NCBI RefSeq assembly: GCF_007751035.1
Contig: NZ_CP036433.1
Span: 4,755,001-4,819,000, forward strand
DNA length: 64,000 bases
DNA from: Lignipirellula cremea
GTDB lineage: Bacteria; Planctomycetota; Planctomycetia; Pirellulales; Pirellulaceae
Direction: 5' to 3'
Below the pieces are notes generated by a model. The model searched no databases and was not told the DNA's origin. It was given only the letters and a program-made list of their open reading frames with translations. Made by a program: the position numbers and the translations under genes. This document shows, piece after piece, positions 8,287 to 17,308 of the stretch (within the stretch, counting starts at the first letter, position 1; every line of letters starts with the position of its first letter).

Positions 8287-9651
8287 ATGCCTGTCTTGAA
8301 GATCCGACTGTCCGCTGACAACTCGCCCGCTTCGCCCGCGGCCTTGCTGCTGCTGGGCGCCTTGCTGGTTATGACCCTGTCGGGTTGTCGCAACTGGATG
8401 ATGTTTCAGCCTCGCGTACCGGTGGGGCCAACCATTCCCCAGGTATTTCAGGCGGCCCCTACGCTGGAAGAGATCGTAGGTCACGTGAATTCCAGCAGTG
8501 CGCGTATTCAGCAGCTGACCTCCCAGCCGCTGGTAACGGTCGGCGGTTTGCCAGCCACGCTTCGCGCTAATGTGGCGATCGAACGCCCTCACCGCTTTCG
8601 CATGCAGGCCCATGTAACGCAGATCACGGGCACGGAGATGGATATCGGCAGCAACGACGAACTGTTCTGGTTGTGGGTCAAACGCCAGCCGCCGCCGACA
8701 ATCTACTTTGCCCATCGCGACCGTTTCGCGCAGAGTCCGGCAAGGGCCATGCTGCCGATCGAACCCGACTGGCTGATTTCCGCTTTGGGGGTCGCCACGT
8801 TTGACCCGGCCGACGCCCATGAAGGACCGTACCAGCGGGCCGACAACCAGTGGGAGATCCGCACCCGGATGTCGGGCGAACATACCGGTATGACTCGATC
8901 CACGCTGGTCGACGGTTCCTATGGCTATGTGACGGCCCAGCACGTTTATGATCAGCGGGGCCAGCTGGTCGCCTCGGCGAAAGCGTCCAAGTTTCGGCAC
9001 TATCCCGAAGTGCAAGTGTCATTGCCGACTCAAGTCGCCATTAGCCTGCCGGCCGCCAATTTGAACATTGAGATCGAAACGCCGCATTACGCGATCAACC
9101 AGTTGTCGGGCGATCCAGCCCGGTTATGGTCAATGCCGCGCGAGCCTGGCGTCGCCGTGGTGGATATCGCCGCCGTGCCTCCCGGCGCGCTTGGACCGCC
9201 GGGCGCGCCGCCGCAAAACAACACACCGCCGTATTCGTCGGGACCGTCTGGAGGGCAGGCGCCCTATACGACCACTCCCCTTGGCGGGCCGAATCCGTAC
9301 GCACCCCCAGCCGCCGGCGGACAGAATCCCTATTCACCCGCCCAGCCCGGCGCCGGAAATTCAAGCTATCCGCCCGCATATACGACCGGACCACTTGGCG
9401 GGCAGCAACCGTATAGCGCAGAGCCTGTGAACTCAGGAACGCCGGGTTACGCTCCAGGCGCCGCGTCAGAGGGTTCCGAAGCGGGCTACCCGGCCGCGTC
9501 GCCGGACCCCTACTCGCAGCCCGGCAGTTATCCGCAGCCTTCAGCCGCAGGAAACGGACCTGGCGAGCAAGGCGGATACGCCCCGGCGGACAATAATTTT
9601 CCGCGAACAGGTTTTCGTCCTAACTATCGAGGCGTTTCCAATTTGCGATAA
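8287..9651 (+). CDS. LolA-like lipoprotein with Pro/Gly/Tyr-rich tail
   Basis: A 454-aa lipoprotein: the N-terminus has a hydrophobic stretch ending in the lipobox LSGC (Cys about residue 37). Residues about 60-300 resemble an outer-membrane lipoprotein-sorting (LolA/LppX-like) fold: VGHVNSSSARIQQLTS, FRMQAHVTQITGTEMDIGSND, FWLWVKR and a later LNIEIETPHYAIN. The last about 150 residues are low complexity (Pro, Gly, Ser, Tyr, Gln, repeated PYxxxPxGG-like units) and probably disordered. LolA-like proteins carry lipids or lipoproteins across the periplasm, but here the domain is itself membrane-anchored, so the role is uncertain. Confidence 0.65.
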   Translation: MPVLKIRLSADNSPASPAALLLLGALLVMTLSGCRNWMMFQPRVPVGPTIPQVFQAAPTLEEIVGHVNSSSARIQQLTSQPLVTVGGLPATLRANVAIERPHRFRMQAHVTQITGTEMDIGSNDELFWLWVKRQPPPTIYFAHRDRFAQSPARAMLPIEPDWLISALGVATFDPADAHEGPYQRADNQWEIRTRMSGEHTGMTRSTLVDGSYGYVTAQHVYDQRGQLVASAKASKFRHYPEVQVSLPTQVAISLPAANLNIEIETPHYAINQLSGDPARLWSMPREPGVAVVDIAAVPPGALGPPGAPPQNNTPPYSSGPSGGQAPYTTTPLGGPNPYAPPAAGGQNPYSPAQPGAGNSSYPPAYTTGPLGGQQPYSAEPVNSGTPGYAPGAASEGSEAGYPAASPDPYSQPGSYPQPSAAGNGPGEQGGYAPADNNFPRTGFRPNYRGVSNLR

Positions 9652-9876
9652 CGTCTGATGCAATTCAAAGATCACCATGAATTTTCATCTTTTCTTCCGA
9701 GGGCGCTTCGAAACTGCCTAGTTTATCTTCGCAAGGCGGCGGGCGTTCTGTACGATTCCCCAATGGCCGCGACACGATGACTGGCCGCCGCCAACCACTT
9801 TCAACTGACATGCGTCCCAGCACAGGGATTTTAGCCGAGGCGCTACCACCTATCCACCAAGGCAGGGAAGTCTAGC

Positions 9877-10890
9877 ATGGGTAAAACGGCTCTGATTACG
9901 GGCATCACCGGACAAGACGGCTCGTATCTGGCGGAGCTACTGCTGGATAAAGGCTACGAAGTTCATGGCGTGATGCGCCGCGTTAGCAGTTTCAATTTGA
10001 GTCGGATTGAGCATCTGCTCGATCGCATCAGCCTGCACGACGCCGACCTGATCGATCAGCTTTCGCTGGCTCGCCTGCTCAACGAAATTGGCCCCGACGA
10101 AGTCTACAACCTGGCGGCTCAGAGCTTTGTTCCTACCAGCTGGAAAGAGCCCGTCTTGACGGCGGAAACGACCGGCGTAGGCGTGCTCCGCATGCTGGAA
10201 GCGATCCGCTATGTCGATCCGACCATTCGCTTTTACCAGGCCAGCTCCAGCGAAATGTACGGCCGGGTGCAACATACGCCGCAGTCGGAACGAACCCCGT
10301 TCTGGCCCCGCAGTCCTTATGCGTGCGCCAAAGTGTACGGCCACTGGATCACGGTGAACTATCGTGAAAGCTACGATATGTTCGCCGCTTCGGGGATCCT
10401 GTTCAATCACGAATCGCCCCGCCGGGGACTGGAGTTCGTCACACGTAAAATCACCAACGCGGTGGCGCGGATCAAACTGGGTCTCGACCAGGAGTTGCGA
10501 CTGGGAAATCTCAAAGCGAAGCGGGATTGGGGTTTTGCTGGCGACTACGTCAAGGCGATGTGGTTGATGCTGCAGCAGGACACGCCCGATGACTTTGTGA
10601 TCGGCACCGGCGCCACGCATAGCGTGGAAGAGTTTGTCGACGCCGCGTTCAGCCATGTGAATCTGGACTGGCAGGACTATGTGGTGATCGACCCGCAGTT
10701 CTACCGACCCGCGGAAGTGGATCTGTTGATTGCCGATCCGTCGAAGGCATCGGAAACCCTTGGCTGGAGTCCCGAGGTGGATTTTGCAGGCCTGGTTTCC
10801 ATGATGGTCGACGCCGATCTGGCCGCGATCCAGGACGGCCACGAATACCGCGGCCGGCCTGAGATGCAGCAAAAGAAACAGGCGGCCTGA
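9877..10890 (+). CDS. gmd: GDP-mannose 4,6-dehydratase
   Basis: Converts GDP-D-mannose to GDP-4-keto-6-deoxy-D-mannose, the first step towards GDP-fucose, GDP-rhamnose or related sugars for surface polysaccharide. The 337-aa product has the extended-SDR Rossmann motif [10 protein letters not shown], the [12 protein letters not shown] block, ASSSEMYGR, the catalytic YACAK (YxxxK) and the NHESPRRG segment, all standard for Gmd. The start ATG has AGGGAAG upstream. No GDP-fucose synthase gene is in the window. A GT9 glycosyltransferase follows about 400 nt later on the same strand, consistent with a glycan-assembly role. Confidence 0.95.
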   Translation: MGKTALITGITGQDGSYLAELLLDKGYEVHGVMRRVSSFNLSRIEHLLDRISLHDADLIDQLSLARLLNEIGPDEVYNLAAQSFVPTSWKEPVLTAETTGVGVLRMLEAIRYVDPTIRFYQASSSEMYGRVQHTPQSERTPFWPRSPYACAKVYGHWITVNYRESYDMFAASGILFNHESPRRGLEFVTRKITNAVARIKLGLDQELRLGNLKAKRDWGFAGDYVKAMWLMLQQDTPDDFVIGTGATHSVEEFVDAAFSHVNLDWQDYVVIDPQFYRPAEVDLLIADPSKASETLGWSPEVDFAGLVSMMVDADLAAIQDGHEYRGRPEMQQKKQAA

Positions 10891-11302
10891 GAACCAGGAA
10901 GTCACGTCACGGCGCCTGCCGTCCTGGCGGGACGTCACGGCGAAGAGCGATAGCGCGCCCTAGTGGATCTGGCCTCACGTCCTTCTCCCTGCCTAATTCC
11001 GCAAGCAGTCGTGGCGGAGTCTGCCACCCCGATATCAGGCTGCAGCTACGCACAACAGCTTTCGATTCCGCAACGGAGCGAAAGCAGGCTGGTGCTGCCA
11101 ACCGTTGGGCCAGCCGCCAACAAGACGGCACGAACACCGCAATAAGACAAAGAAGAAGCAGGCGTGGCTTTCCCCACGGGTTGTTCGGTAATGCCGCCGG
11201 ATCGTTGGCGATGGCTTGGCCGAAAACGTGGTGGGTAAAGCCTTGTCTACTTTTCTATTCCCTAATTGCAGCGAAGCAGTTTCGCTCGCAGGAGGAAGCG
11301 GC
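10891..11302. other. Intergenic stretch between gmd and GT9
   Basis: About 410 nt without a convincing gene. Open frames on both strands are short and have no initiation signal. I see no tRNA, riboswitch or strong hairpin followed by a T-run. Only the Shine-Dalgarno AGGAGG at 11290-11295 stands out; it belongs to the GTG-initiated GT9 gene. Confidence 0.5.
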
Positions 11303-12328
11303 GTGACAGACCTTCGTGTTCTGATTACCCGGTTGAGTCATCTTGGCGACTGCATCACAGCCATGCCGCTGGCATGCGCGCTGCGGCGCCAGTTTCCTCA
11401 GGCTTTTATCGGCTGGGTCGTGGAAAAGCCTGGCGATAAGTTGCTGGCAAACCATCCTGCCGTGGACTATGTGCTGCCGCTTTCCAAGGGCTGGTTAAAG
11501 TCGCCTGCTCGTGTGAAGGAGATCCGACGCGAACTGCGGGCTCAGCGTTTTGAGGTGGCGATTGATCCGCAAAGCCTGACCAAAAGCTCAGTGCTGGGAT
11601 GGTTGTCGGGCGCCGAGCAACGGATCGGACTGCAGCGTCCCTGGGGCAAAGAGCTGAGCGTCTGGCTGAATAACGATCTGATTCATCCGGCGGAACGGCA
11701 CGTCACATTGCGTACGCTCGCCCTGCTGGAACCGCTGGGGGTAACGCCCTCGGAGATTGATTTCCAGTTTCCGGAAACCCCCTTTGGACGCTCCAACATG
11801 GAGTCGTTCGTGAAGCGGGCCCATCTGAGTCACGGCTTCGCCCTGGTGAACCCAGGGGCAGGCTGGGCTTCGCGTCGCTGGCCTCCCGAACGGTTTGGTC
11901 TGGTAGCGAGGCATCTGGGATTTGAACGCGGAATCACCTCGGTGGTTGCCTGGGCGGGCGAAGCGGAACGGGAAATGGCCGAAAAGATCATCGCCCGCAG
12001 CGGCGGACACGCACTACTGGCGCCTCCCACGGATCTGCTGGAACTGGGTTCTTTGTTGCGACTGTCCCGCTTTTACCTGGGCGGCGACACGGGCCCGATG
12101 CACATCGCGGTCGCGGTCGGCGCCCAGTGCATTGTGCTGCATGGAGCCACCTTGCCGGAAGACTCCGGCGCTCTGGGCTCGCAGCATGTCGCCATCCAGA
12201 CTTATCACCAGAATGGTCGCAATCGTCGCCGCGCCGGCAACGATGCGATGCGGGCGATTTCCGTGGAACAGGTCTGCGACGCGTGCGACCAGGTACTGGC
12301 CGCTCGACCGGTGCGAGCCGCCGCCTGA
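11303..12328 (+). CDS. Glycosyltransferase family 9 (heptosyltransferase-like)
   Basis: GT9 enzymes transfer heptose or related sugars from nucleotide donors to lipid A-core or other surface acceptors at the inner membrane face. The GTG at 11303 is chosen because AGGAGG lies 7 nt upstream and the family N-terminus (LRVLITRLSHLGDCITAMPLA) begins right after it; a TTG 87 nt upstream would add an unrelated leader. The 341-aa product has the N-lobe GDxxxxxP signature, LVNPGAGWASRRWPPERF, and the C-lobe donor-site segment FYLGGDTGPMHIAVAVG. Planctomycetes carry several GT9 genes, so the acceptor cannot be named. Confidence 0.88.
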   Translation: MTDLRVLITRLSHLGDCITAMPLACALRRQFPQAFIGWVVEKPGDKLLANHPAVDYVLPLSKGWLKSPARVKEIRRELRAQRFEVAIDPQSLTKSSVLGWLSGAEQRIGLQRPWGKELSVWLNNDLIHPAERHVTLRTLALLEPLGVTPSEIDFQFPETPFGRSNMESFVKRAHLSHGFALVNPGAGWASRRWPPERFGLVARHLGFERGITSVVAWAGEAEREMAEKIIARSGGHALLAPPTDLLELGSLLRLSRFYLGGDTGPMHIAVAVGAQCIVLHGATLPEDSGALGSQHVAIQTYHQNGRNRRRAGNDAMRAISVEQVCDACDQVLAARPVRAAA

Positions 12329-12525
12329 GAAGACGTTTCTCCAAAGGAAAACCGAGCGTACCGTCGCCTCGCGTCGCCTTGCCGGACCGGAGTCCGTTCT
12401 CGCTTCCCCGGCCTGACGTCGGCACGGAATGCGGTAAACTACGCATCACCCGTGCGACGAGTTCGCCGGGCAGCGATTATCCCTGCAGCTCTCGACGTAA
12501 ACGCACCCCCAGCGGAGAAGAACAG

Positions 12526-13035
12526 ATGGACGCGGATCTGTTGCACCTGGAAGAGGAATTATGCAGCACCAACGCTCAGCGACGGGTCGACGCCGCCGAG
12601 CAGTTAAGTTTGCTAGGACATCAGGCCTCGCCGGCAGTGATCCCCTTGTTATGCACGCTGCGCGACAGCGACGAACAGGTGCGGGAATATGTTACGTCCG
12701 CGTTAGAAAACCTGGGCCCTCCGCCGACGAACCAGCTTGGACATCTGGTTCCGATGCTCCAAGATGAGAATCTGGATATCGGCTATTGGGCTGCAACCTT
12801 GCTGGGACGCCTGGGGCGGATTGGCGGGCCGGCCGCCGAATCGCTCGCCGACGTACTGCAGCATTCAACCCATACCGTGGTGCGAGAGCGTTCCGCCTGG
12901 GCCCTGGGAGAAATCGGGAAAGAAGCCAGCGTCGCCCTGGACCAGCTGCATAGAACGGCCCAGGGGAGCGAGCCGCGACTGGCTCGGCTCGCCCAGGAAG
13001 CGATCGAGAAAATCACCGGCGAAGCGGACGAATAA
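12526..13035 (+). CDS. HEAT-repeat protein
   Basis: A 169-aa soluble protein made of repeated helical pairs: RVDAAEQLSLLGHQASPAVIPLL, VREYVTSALENLGP, IGYWAATLLGRLGRIG and VRERSAWALGEIGKEA. These are HEAT or PBS-lyase-type repeats that serve as protein-binding scaffolds. The ATG at 12526 has GGAGAAG about 6 nt upstream; the open frame continues 133 codons further upstream through non-repeat sequence and overlaps the GT9 gene, so it is not used. The stop is 20 nt from the converging ferritin-like gene. Confidence 0.85.
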   Translation: MDADLLHLEEELCSTNAQRRVDAAEQLSLLGHQASPAVIPLLCTLRDSDEQVREYVTSALENLGPPPTNQLGHLVPMLQDENLDIGYWAATLLGRLGRIGGPAAESLADVLQHSTHTVVRERSAWALGEIGKEASVALDQLHRTAQGSEPRLARLAQEAIEKITGEADE

Positions 13036-13039
13036 TGAG

Positions 13040-13052
13040 CCCCGCAGCGGGG
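13040..13052. terminator. Hairpin between converging genes
   Basis: CCCCGCAGCGGGG forms a GC stem with a very small loop exactly in the 20-nt space between the HEAT gene stop and the ferritin-like gene stop. On the plus strand it is followed by AAACTATTTG rather than a clean T-run, so it may work poorly as an intrinsic terminator. Confidence 0.4.
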
Positions 13053-13055
13053 AAA

Positions 13056-13508
13056 CTATTTGTCGTATTCTTTCAGAAAGCCGCGAAACAGAATCAGGTG
13101 GCCTTCCTCGTCGCCCAGTAGTTGTACGCACAGATCTTGCGTGACGTAGTCTTCGCCGTCGGTCGCTTTGATAATCTTTCGATAATGGGCAATCGCGCCC
13201 TCTTCGGCATCGATGACCGCTTTAATTACCGAGACGACGTCGGTCGTGTCATCAGGCGGCTGCTGCTGCCCGCCCAGGACAACACTGGTGGAGCCGGGAA
13301 CCTTGCCGCCCAGCTGCTTGATACGGTTTGCCAGTCGCTGGGCGTGGAGCAGTTCGTCAGCGACTTCTGCAGACAGGGACTTTTTGATCTCTTCAGCACG
13401 GATGCCATCGAGGTTCACACTGTTTGCCAGATAGTTCATCACCGTTTCCAGCTCCATGCTGTAAGCGGTGGTCAGCAGTTTAATGGTCTCTTCTTGTGTT
13501 GCAGCCAT
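13056..13508 (-). CDS. Ferritin-like (bacterioferritin-type) diiron protein
   Basis: A 150-aa four-helix protein. The start at 13508 has AGGAG 11 nt upstream and begins MAATQEETIKLL. Candidate iron ligands are visible as ETVMNY in helix 1, the E-x-x-H-like DELLHAQ in helix 2, DAEEGAIAHY in helix 3 and DEEGHL in helix 4, the ligand spacing of the ferritin/bacterioferritin/Dps superfamily. Likely roles are iron storage or protection from iron-driven oxidation. No haem-ligating Met could be assigned. Whether it forms a 12- or 24-mer cannot be judged from sequence. Confidence 0.8.
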   Translation of the reverse strand: MAATQEETIKLLTTAYSMELETVMNYLANSVNLDGIRAEEIKKSLSAEVADELLHAQRLANRIKQLGGKVPGSTSVVLGGQQQPPDDTTDVVSVIKAVIDAEEGAIAHYRKIIKATDGEDYVTQDLCVQLLGDEEGHLILFRGFLKEYDK

Positions 13509-13626
13509 CAGGTTTGCTCCTGGAAAAACGGCAGGAATAGAAACTCCCACTATTGTAACAATTCGACTGCTCCCGGTAAGGGAATCAGGCGACGGGAGAG
13601 TATCCGGCCGGGTCCCAAAAACTCCG

Positions 13627-16600
13627 TTAGTCCTTTTTTGCAGCCAGAGGATCGGACCGTAAAAAGGCGAGCAGGTCGGCCATGGCGTCGACGCTGACCT
13701 GTTTTTCCAGGCCTTCGGGCATCAGCGACTGGCCCGTATTGACCATCGCTTCGATATCAATCCGCAAGATCGTCAGCTTTTTGTTTTCCGGCTGCTGGAC
13801 AATGATGCTGGCGGCCGTTTCCGAGGCGATCGCCCCACTGAAGATGCGTCCCTGGCGGGTCTCGAACGCATAGTTCAAAAACTGCGGATTCACTTCGCGG
13901 TTCGGATCCAGGACCGCCGCCAGGAACGCTTCGGCGCCGCGGTTCAGGGTGGCCGGCAGGCTGGGACCAATGGCGTGCCCGATCTCTCCCATCTGATGAC
14001 AGGCCGCGCACGTTTTGGTGAACACGGCCCGGCCGCGTTCAGCGTCGCCCTCTGTTTCCAGCGACTTCTGATAGGCGGCGAGCAATTCGACCGGCGACGA
14101 CGTTTGTCGTTTTGCCAGGACCGCTTTGGCTGCCTGCATCACCTGAGGGTCGTCCTGCAGAGCCAGTCGCTTGAGCATGCCGACATCGAGATCCGCGGGA
14201 GCGATGGCGCCGTCGGCCGCGCGGGTCAGCAACTGCAGGGTGGTGTCCCGACGAGAGAAGAGCACTTCGCCCGCCTGGCGTTTGACGCGCGGCGTGAGCG
14301 ACTTCCAGCGGTCGAGCACCAGCCGTCCCGCTTCGGGCGTATCAAACTCCGCGATCACGTCGAGGGCCGCCAGCTGCAAACCATCCGGCTGACTGGGCTG
14401 CAGCAACTGGGCCAATGGGGCGCTGCAGTCTTTCCATTCGCCCCAGGTCAATCTTGCGATCGCCGCCTGACGCTCGGCCTCGGACAGTTTCGAGTCGAGC
14501 ACGGCCTGCCGGGCGGCCGTGAAGGCCTCCAGGCGGTACTCGCTGGCCTTGCCACTGGCGGCCGAGTCGATCCGCTTCGCAAGGTCGCTGGTCGGAGCCA
14601 GCTGCATCGCTTCGAGCAGGGCCTGCAGCGTCGGCTGATCGCCTGCCAGCAGACCGACGACATCCAGCAGGGCGACCACGTCGGCCGGGTGTTGCTGCCG
14701 GGCGATCTGCGCGGCCAATCGCGTGAGCACCTTGCGACCGGCCGTCGACTGCCGATACTTCACATCGGCAGACAGCGTCTTTAGCACCGATCCGGATCCT
14801 TCGACGAGCGAACTGTGTACGGCGAATACGATCCACGGATTCGCGCTATGCGCCCGCAGCAGATCGGCCAGGCATTCATTCCGGGCAGGCGAACTCTCCA
14901 GAGCTCCCAGCGAAAACGCCAGCTGATGCAGCACGCGCAGGTCAGCGTCGGCGGTCATGCCATAGAGCAACTGCCGCAGTTCGGCCTGCCGCGGCGCCTG
15001 ACTTTCGCTGAGCCGCACCGCGTGCTCCCGTACGCGGGGATCCTTGTCAGCCAGCGCGGGCGCCAGCAATTCGGGATACAAGGTAACCAGGGCGGTCAGC
15101 GCGTACAGCGCCTGGATGCGGGATTCGGGCAGGGCGGCCTGCGTTGCCAGTTTGCGTAGCGGTTCGAACAGGCGGACGTCCTGGCTCTGGTAGATCAGGC
15201 GCGCCGCCGTTTCCCGTCGCCAGCCGTTGCGTGAATCTATCGCTTTCACCAGGGCGCCGGGCGCCTCGAAGTCGTAGCGTTCTGGCTCCGAGAAACCGAC
15301 GGGGGCCAGACGGTAGATGCGTCCCCGGTCGCGGCCGCTGGTCAGGTCGAGGTGCGTTTTGATGACCGGGTGCAGGCTCTTCGGGTGCTCGATCACCTCG
15401 CGATACATGTCGGCAATGTACAAGCAGCCATCCGGACCGTTGCCGTACTGCACGGGACGAAACCAGATATCGGTCGAAGTAACGAACTCGCTCTGCTGGT
15501 CGATGCGGCGGCCGATCATTCCCACGCCAGCGGGCTCCAGTCGCTTGCGATGGATCAGGTTGCTGCCGACATCGCCGATGATGGCCCAGCTGTCGGCCTC
15601 GGCCGGCCAGGCGTCGCCCCGGTAGAGCGTGACGCCTGTGGCGCCGGTAAAGTAGCCCGCCGCGGTTCCGCCGCCTTCGACGGGACCGGGCACAATCCCC
15701 TGCTTCCGCAGTCGGGTGCGGACGATCCGCCAGGGCTCGACGGGGCTGTTACGGAAGACATCGGCCTGGGGGCCGTCGGCCGCGATGCTCTGCCGGCTGT
15801 TGGGCGCCGCCGCGTACGGATTGCGGGCGCCGTAGCGATCTTCGTACATCACCATCTGCAGGTGATCGCTGTTGCTGCAGACAAACTTGCGGCCGAACCG
15901 GTCAAAGCTCAGCCCATGCTGGCCGCCGCCGCTTTCCGCCCGTAGCTCCAGGGTGCGTGGATCAAAGGAGAAATCGCGGCCGCGAAGCGTGAGCGGCGGG
16001 TCGCTGGAGCCGACCTTCACCAGCGTGGCGCCGCTGCTACTGACAGCCCCGTGGATGCGGTTATCGAGTCCCCAGGTGAACGTATTGAGCAGGCCCTGTA
16101 CGTTGCTGCGTCCGAACCCGGTGAAGACTTTCGTTTGTTCTTCGGCCTTGCCGTCGCCATCGTTGTCGCGAAAATACCAGACGTCAGGCGCCGCCCCGAC
16201 GAATACGCCGCCTTCGTAGCAGACGATCGCGGTTGGCCAGCTGAGTCCCTCGGCATAAACGGTCGAAGACTCAAAGCGTCCGTCGTTGTCGGCGTCGACC
16301 AGTAGTCGCACCCGGCCCAGGTTCTGCTCTTCGTCCTCGGAGTAGCCTCGCATTTCGACGACAAACATTCGGCCTTTTTCATCGAACGCCATGGCGATCG
16401 GATCGACGACCGTCGGTTCGGCGGCCGCTTGCTGCATCTCAAAACCGTCGGCCGTATGAAAGGCCTGGAGCGCTTGGTCGGGCGAAAGCGGGGCGATGCG
16501 GGGCAACTCCTGGGAGTAGTCCCGGTCGACCGAATCCGGCGGAGCAGCCATGACAGCAGCCGCCAGCAAGCTGGCCAGCGCCGCGGCGCCGCCGAGGGTG

Positions 16601-16650
16601 ATTCGTCGCATCCACAGGACAGGGGCAGGGAGCAGTGCACGCAGCGGCAT
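13627..16650 (-). CDS. PVC-type membrane-bound dehydrogenase / HEAT / haem c protein
   Basis: A 1007-aa exported protein. The start at 16650 has AAGGA about 8 nt upstream and leads into a signal sequence (WMRRITLGGAAALASLLAAAVMA). Residues about 60-470 form a beta-propeller of the PVC dehydrogenase type (PTVVDPIAMAFDEKGRMFVVEM, DGKAEEQTKVFTGFG, GQHGLSFDRFGR, CLYIADMYREVIEHP). Residues about 480-840 are helical HEAT-like repeats. The C-terminus is a PVC haem-binding domain with CAACH (C881, C884, H885) and VLDPNREVNPQFLNY. The architecture suggests a periplasmic sugar or alcohol dehydrogenase passing electrons to its own haem, though the substrate is unknown. Confidence 0.88.
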   Translation of the reverse strand: MPLRALLPAPVLWMRRITLGGAAALASLLAAAVMAAPPDSVDRDYSQELPRIAPLSPDQALQAFHTADGFEMQQAAAEPTVVDPIAMAFDEKGRMFVVEMRGYSEDEEQNLGRVRLLVDADNDGRFESSTVYAEGLSWPTAIVCYEGGVFVGAAPDVWYFRDNDGDGKAEEQTKVFTGFGRSNVQGLLNTFTWGLDNRIHGAVSSSGATLVKVGSSDPPLTLRGRDFSFDPRTLELRAESGGGQHGLSFDRFGRKFVCSNSDHLQMVMYEDRYGARNPYAAAPNSRQSIAADGPQADVFRNSPVEPWRIVRTRLRKQGIVPGPVEGGGTAAGYFTGATGVTLYRGDAWPAEADSWAIIGDVGSNLIHRKRLEPAGVGMIGRRIDQQSEFVTSTDIWFRPVQYGNGPDGCLYIADMYREVIEHPKSLHPVIKTHLDLTSGRDRGRIYRLAPVGFSEPERYDFEAPGALVKAIDSRNGWRRETAARLIYQSQDVRLFEPLRKLATQAALPESRIQALYALTALVTLYPELLAPALADKDPRVREHAVRLSESQAPRQAELRQLLYGMTADADLRVLHQLAFSLGALESSPARNECLADLLRAHSANPWIVFAVHSSLVEGSGSVLKTLSADVKYRQSTAGRKVLTRLAAQIARQQHPADVVALLDVVGLLAGDQPTLQALLEAMQLAPTSDLAKRIDSAASGKASEYRLEAFTAARQAVLDSKLSEAERQAAIARLTWGEWKDCSAPLAQLLQPSQPDGLQLAALDVIAEFDTPEAGRLVLDRWKSLTPRVKRQAGEVLFSRRDTTLQLLTRAADGAIAPADLDVGMLKRLALQDDPQVMQAAKAVLAKRQTSSPVELLAAYQKSLETEGDAERGRAVFTKTCAACHQMGEIGHAIGPSLPATLNRGAEAFLAAVLDPNREVNPQFLNYAFETRQGRIFSGAIASETAASIIVQQPENKKLTILRIDIEAMVNTGQSLMPEGLEKQVSVDAMADLLAFLRSDPLAAKKD

Positions 16651-17035
16651 GGACAGGTTCCTTGTTCGCTAGAATCGCAGTTGGTAACGCCGCCAGGATT
16701 CGCTCCAGGTACTCCGCGGGAGCCCAGCGTCGCTTGCTGTGAATAAAGCGAACCGCGAGCAGGGCATGCAGGGAGAACGACTGGCCAAGGGCGACAGGTT
16801 TGCTAAACGGGGGCGGCAAGCGACGTTCCAGGGGACAGATCGCGCCGGCCGGTGGGGCATCCGCAGAAGGAAAAAGTCGCCGCAGATGCGAGGATTGAAA
16901 CGGCAGGAAATCTTCGCTTAGTGGTGCCTCAAGTTTCAATTTCAGGTTTGGCCATTTTCGCGCGAGCCGCTGTTCCTTTTAGTTAACCGTGGCTATCGCC
17001 AAAACGGCTAATTGGAAGAACCCGAACTCTTTGCC

Positions 17036-17061
17036 TTGACGCAGCACTCGTGGTGCGTCAA
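17036..17061. repeat. 26-nt inverted repeat with a nearby partial direct copy
   Basis: The arms are TTGACGCA and TGCGTCAA, with a further CAC/GTG pairing inside after one mismatch. The 11-mer TTGACGCAGCA recurs at 17164-17174, and both copies are followed a little later by AAACCAT, as if the second copy were the first with an internal deletion. It could be an operator, the remnant of a mobile element end, or a REP-type sequence; nothing here distinguishes these. Confidence 0.4.
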
Positions 17062-17094
17062 ACCATAAAATCAGGTTTCTCTCAATCAGCCGCC

Positions 17095-17106
17095 GGGCGC
17101 TAGCCC
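17095..17106. repeat. GGGC-GCTA-GCCC palindrome, possible REP-like element
   Basis: A 4-bp GC stem closing on GCTA with CCG and CGG flanking it. From memory, short GGGCTAGCGCC-like palindromes recur between genes in planctomycete genomes, so this may be a dispersed repeat. Only one copy was noticed in this window. Confidence 0.3.
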
Positions 17107-17308
17107 ACGGTTTTCTTGGCAGCACAGCAGCACGGCCGAAATCGCTCACTCGAAGATTGAAGTTTGACGCAGCATTAGTGTAAACCATCGGTAATCGCCT
17201 GTCTCTATTTAGAAACGACAGAATGCGGCGCCCAGGTACGGCGTCGCAAAATGGCCTGGCTGGATGCCGCTGGCTAGTGGAAGAGAAGAGCTCGCCTGGT
17301 AGCAGGCC

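Larger units (their letters stand above)
16651..17308. other. Gene-poor stretch with repeat-like palindromes
   Basis: About 660 nt with no gene I can support. A 69-codon minus-strand ORF at 16979-17188 starts with ATG but has no clear ribosome site or recognised family, and it overlaps repeat-like sequence. The stretch contains a near-perfect 26-nt inverted repeat, a partial second copy of its left half, and a GGGC-GCTA-GCCC palindrome, described as separate entries. Confidence 0.45.

Noticed and set aside
12127-12525. Long N-terminal extension of the HEAT-repeat protein
   Set aside because: It overlaps the end of the GT9 gene and has no repeat character; the internal ATG has a good ribosome site.
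16979-17188. Small minus-strand gene, 69 aa
   Set aside because: No clear ribosome site or family, and it overlaps palindromic repeat-like sequence.
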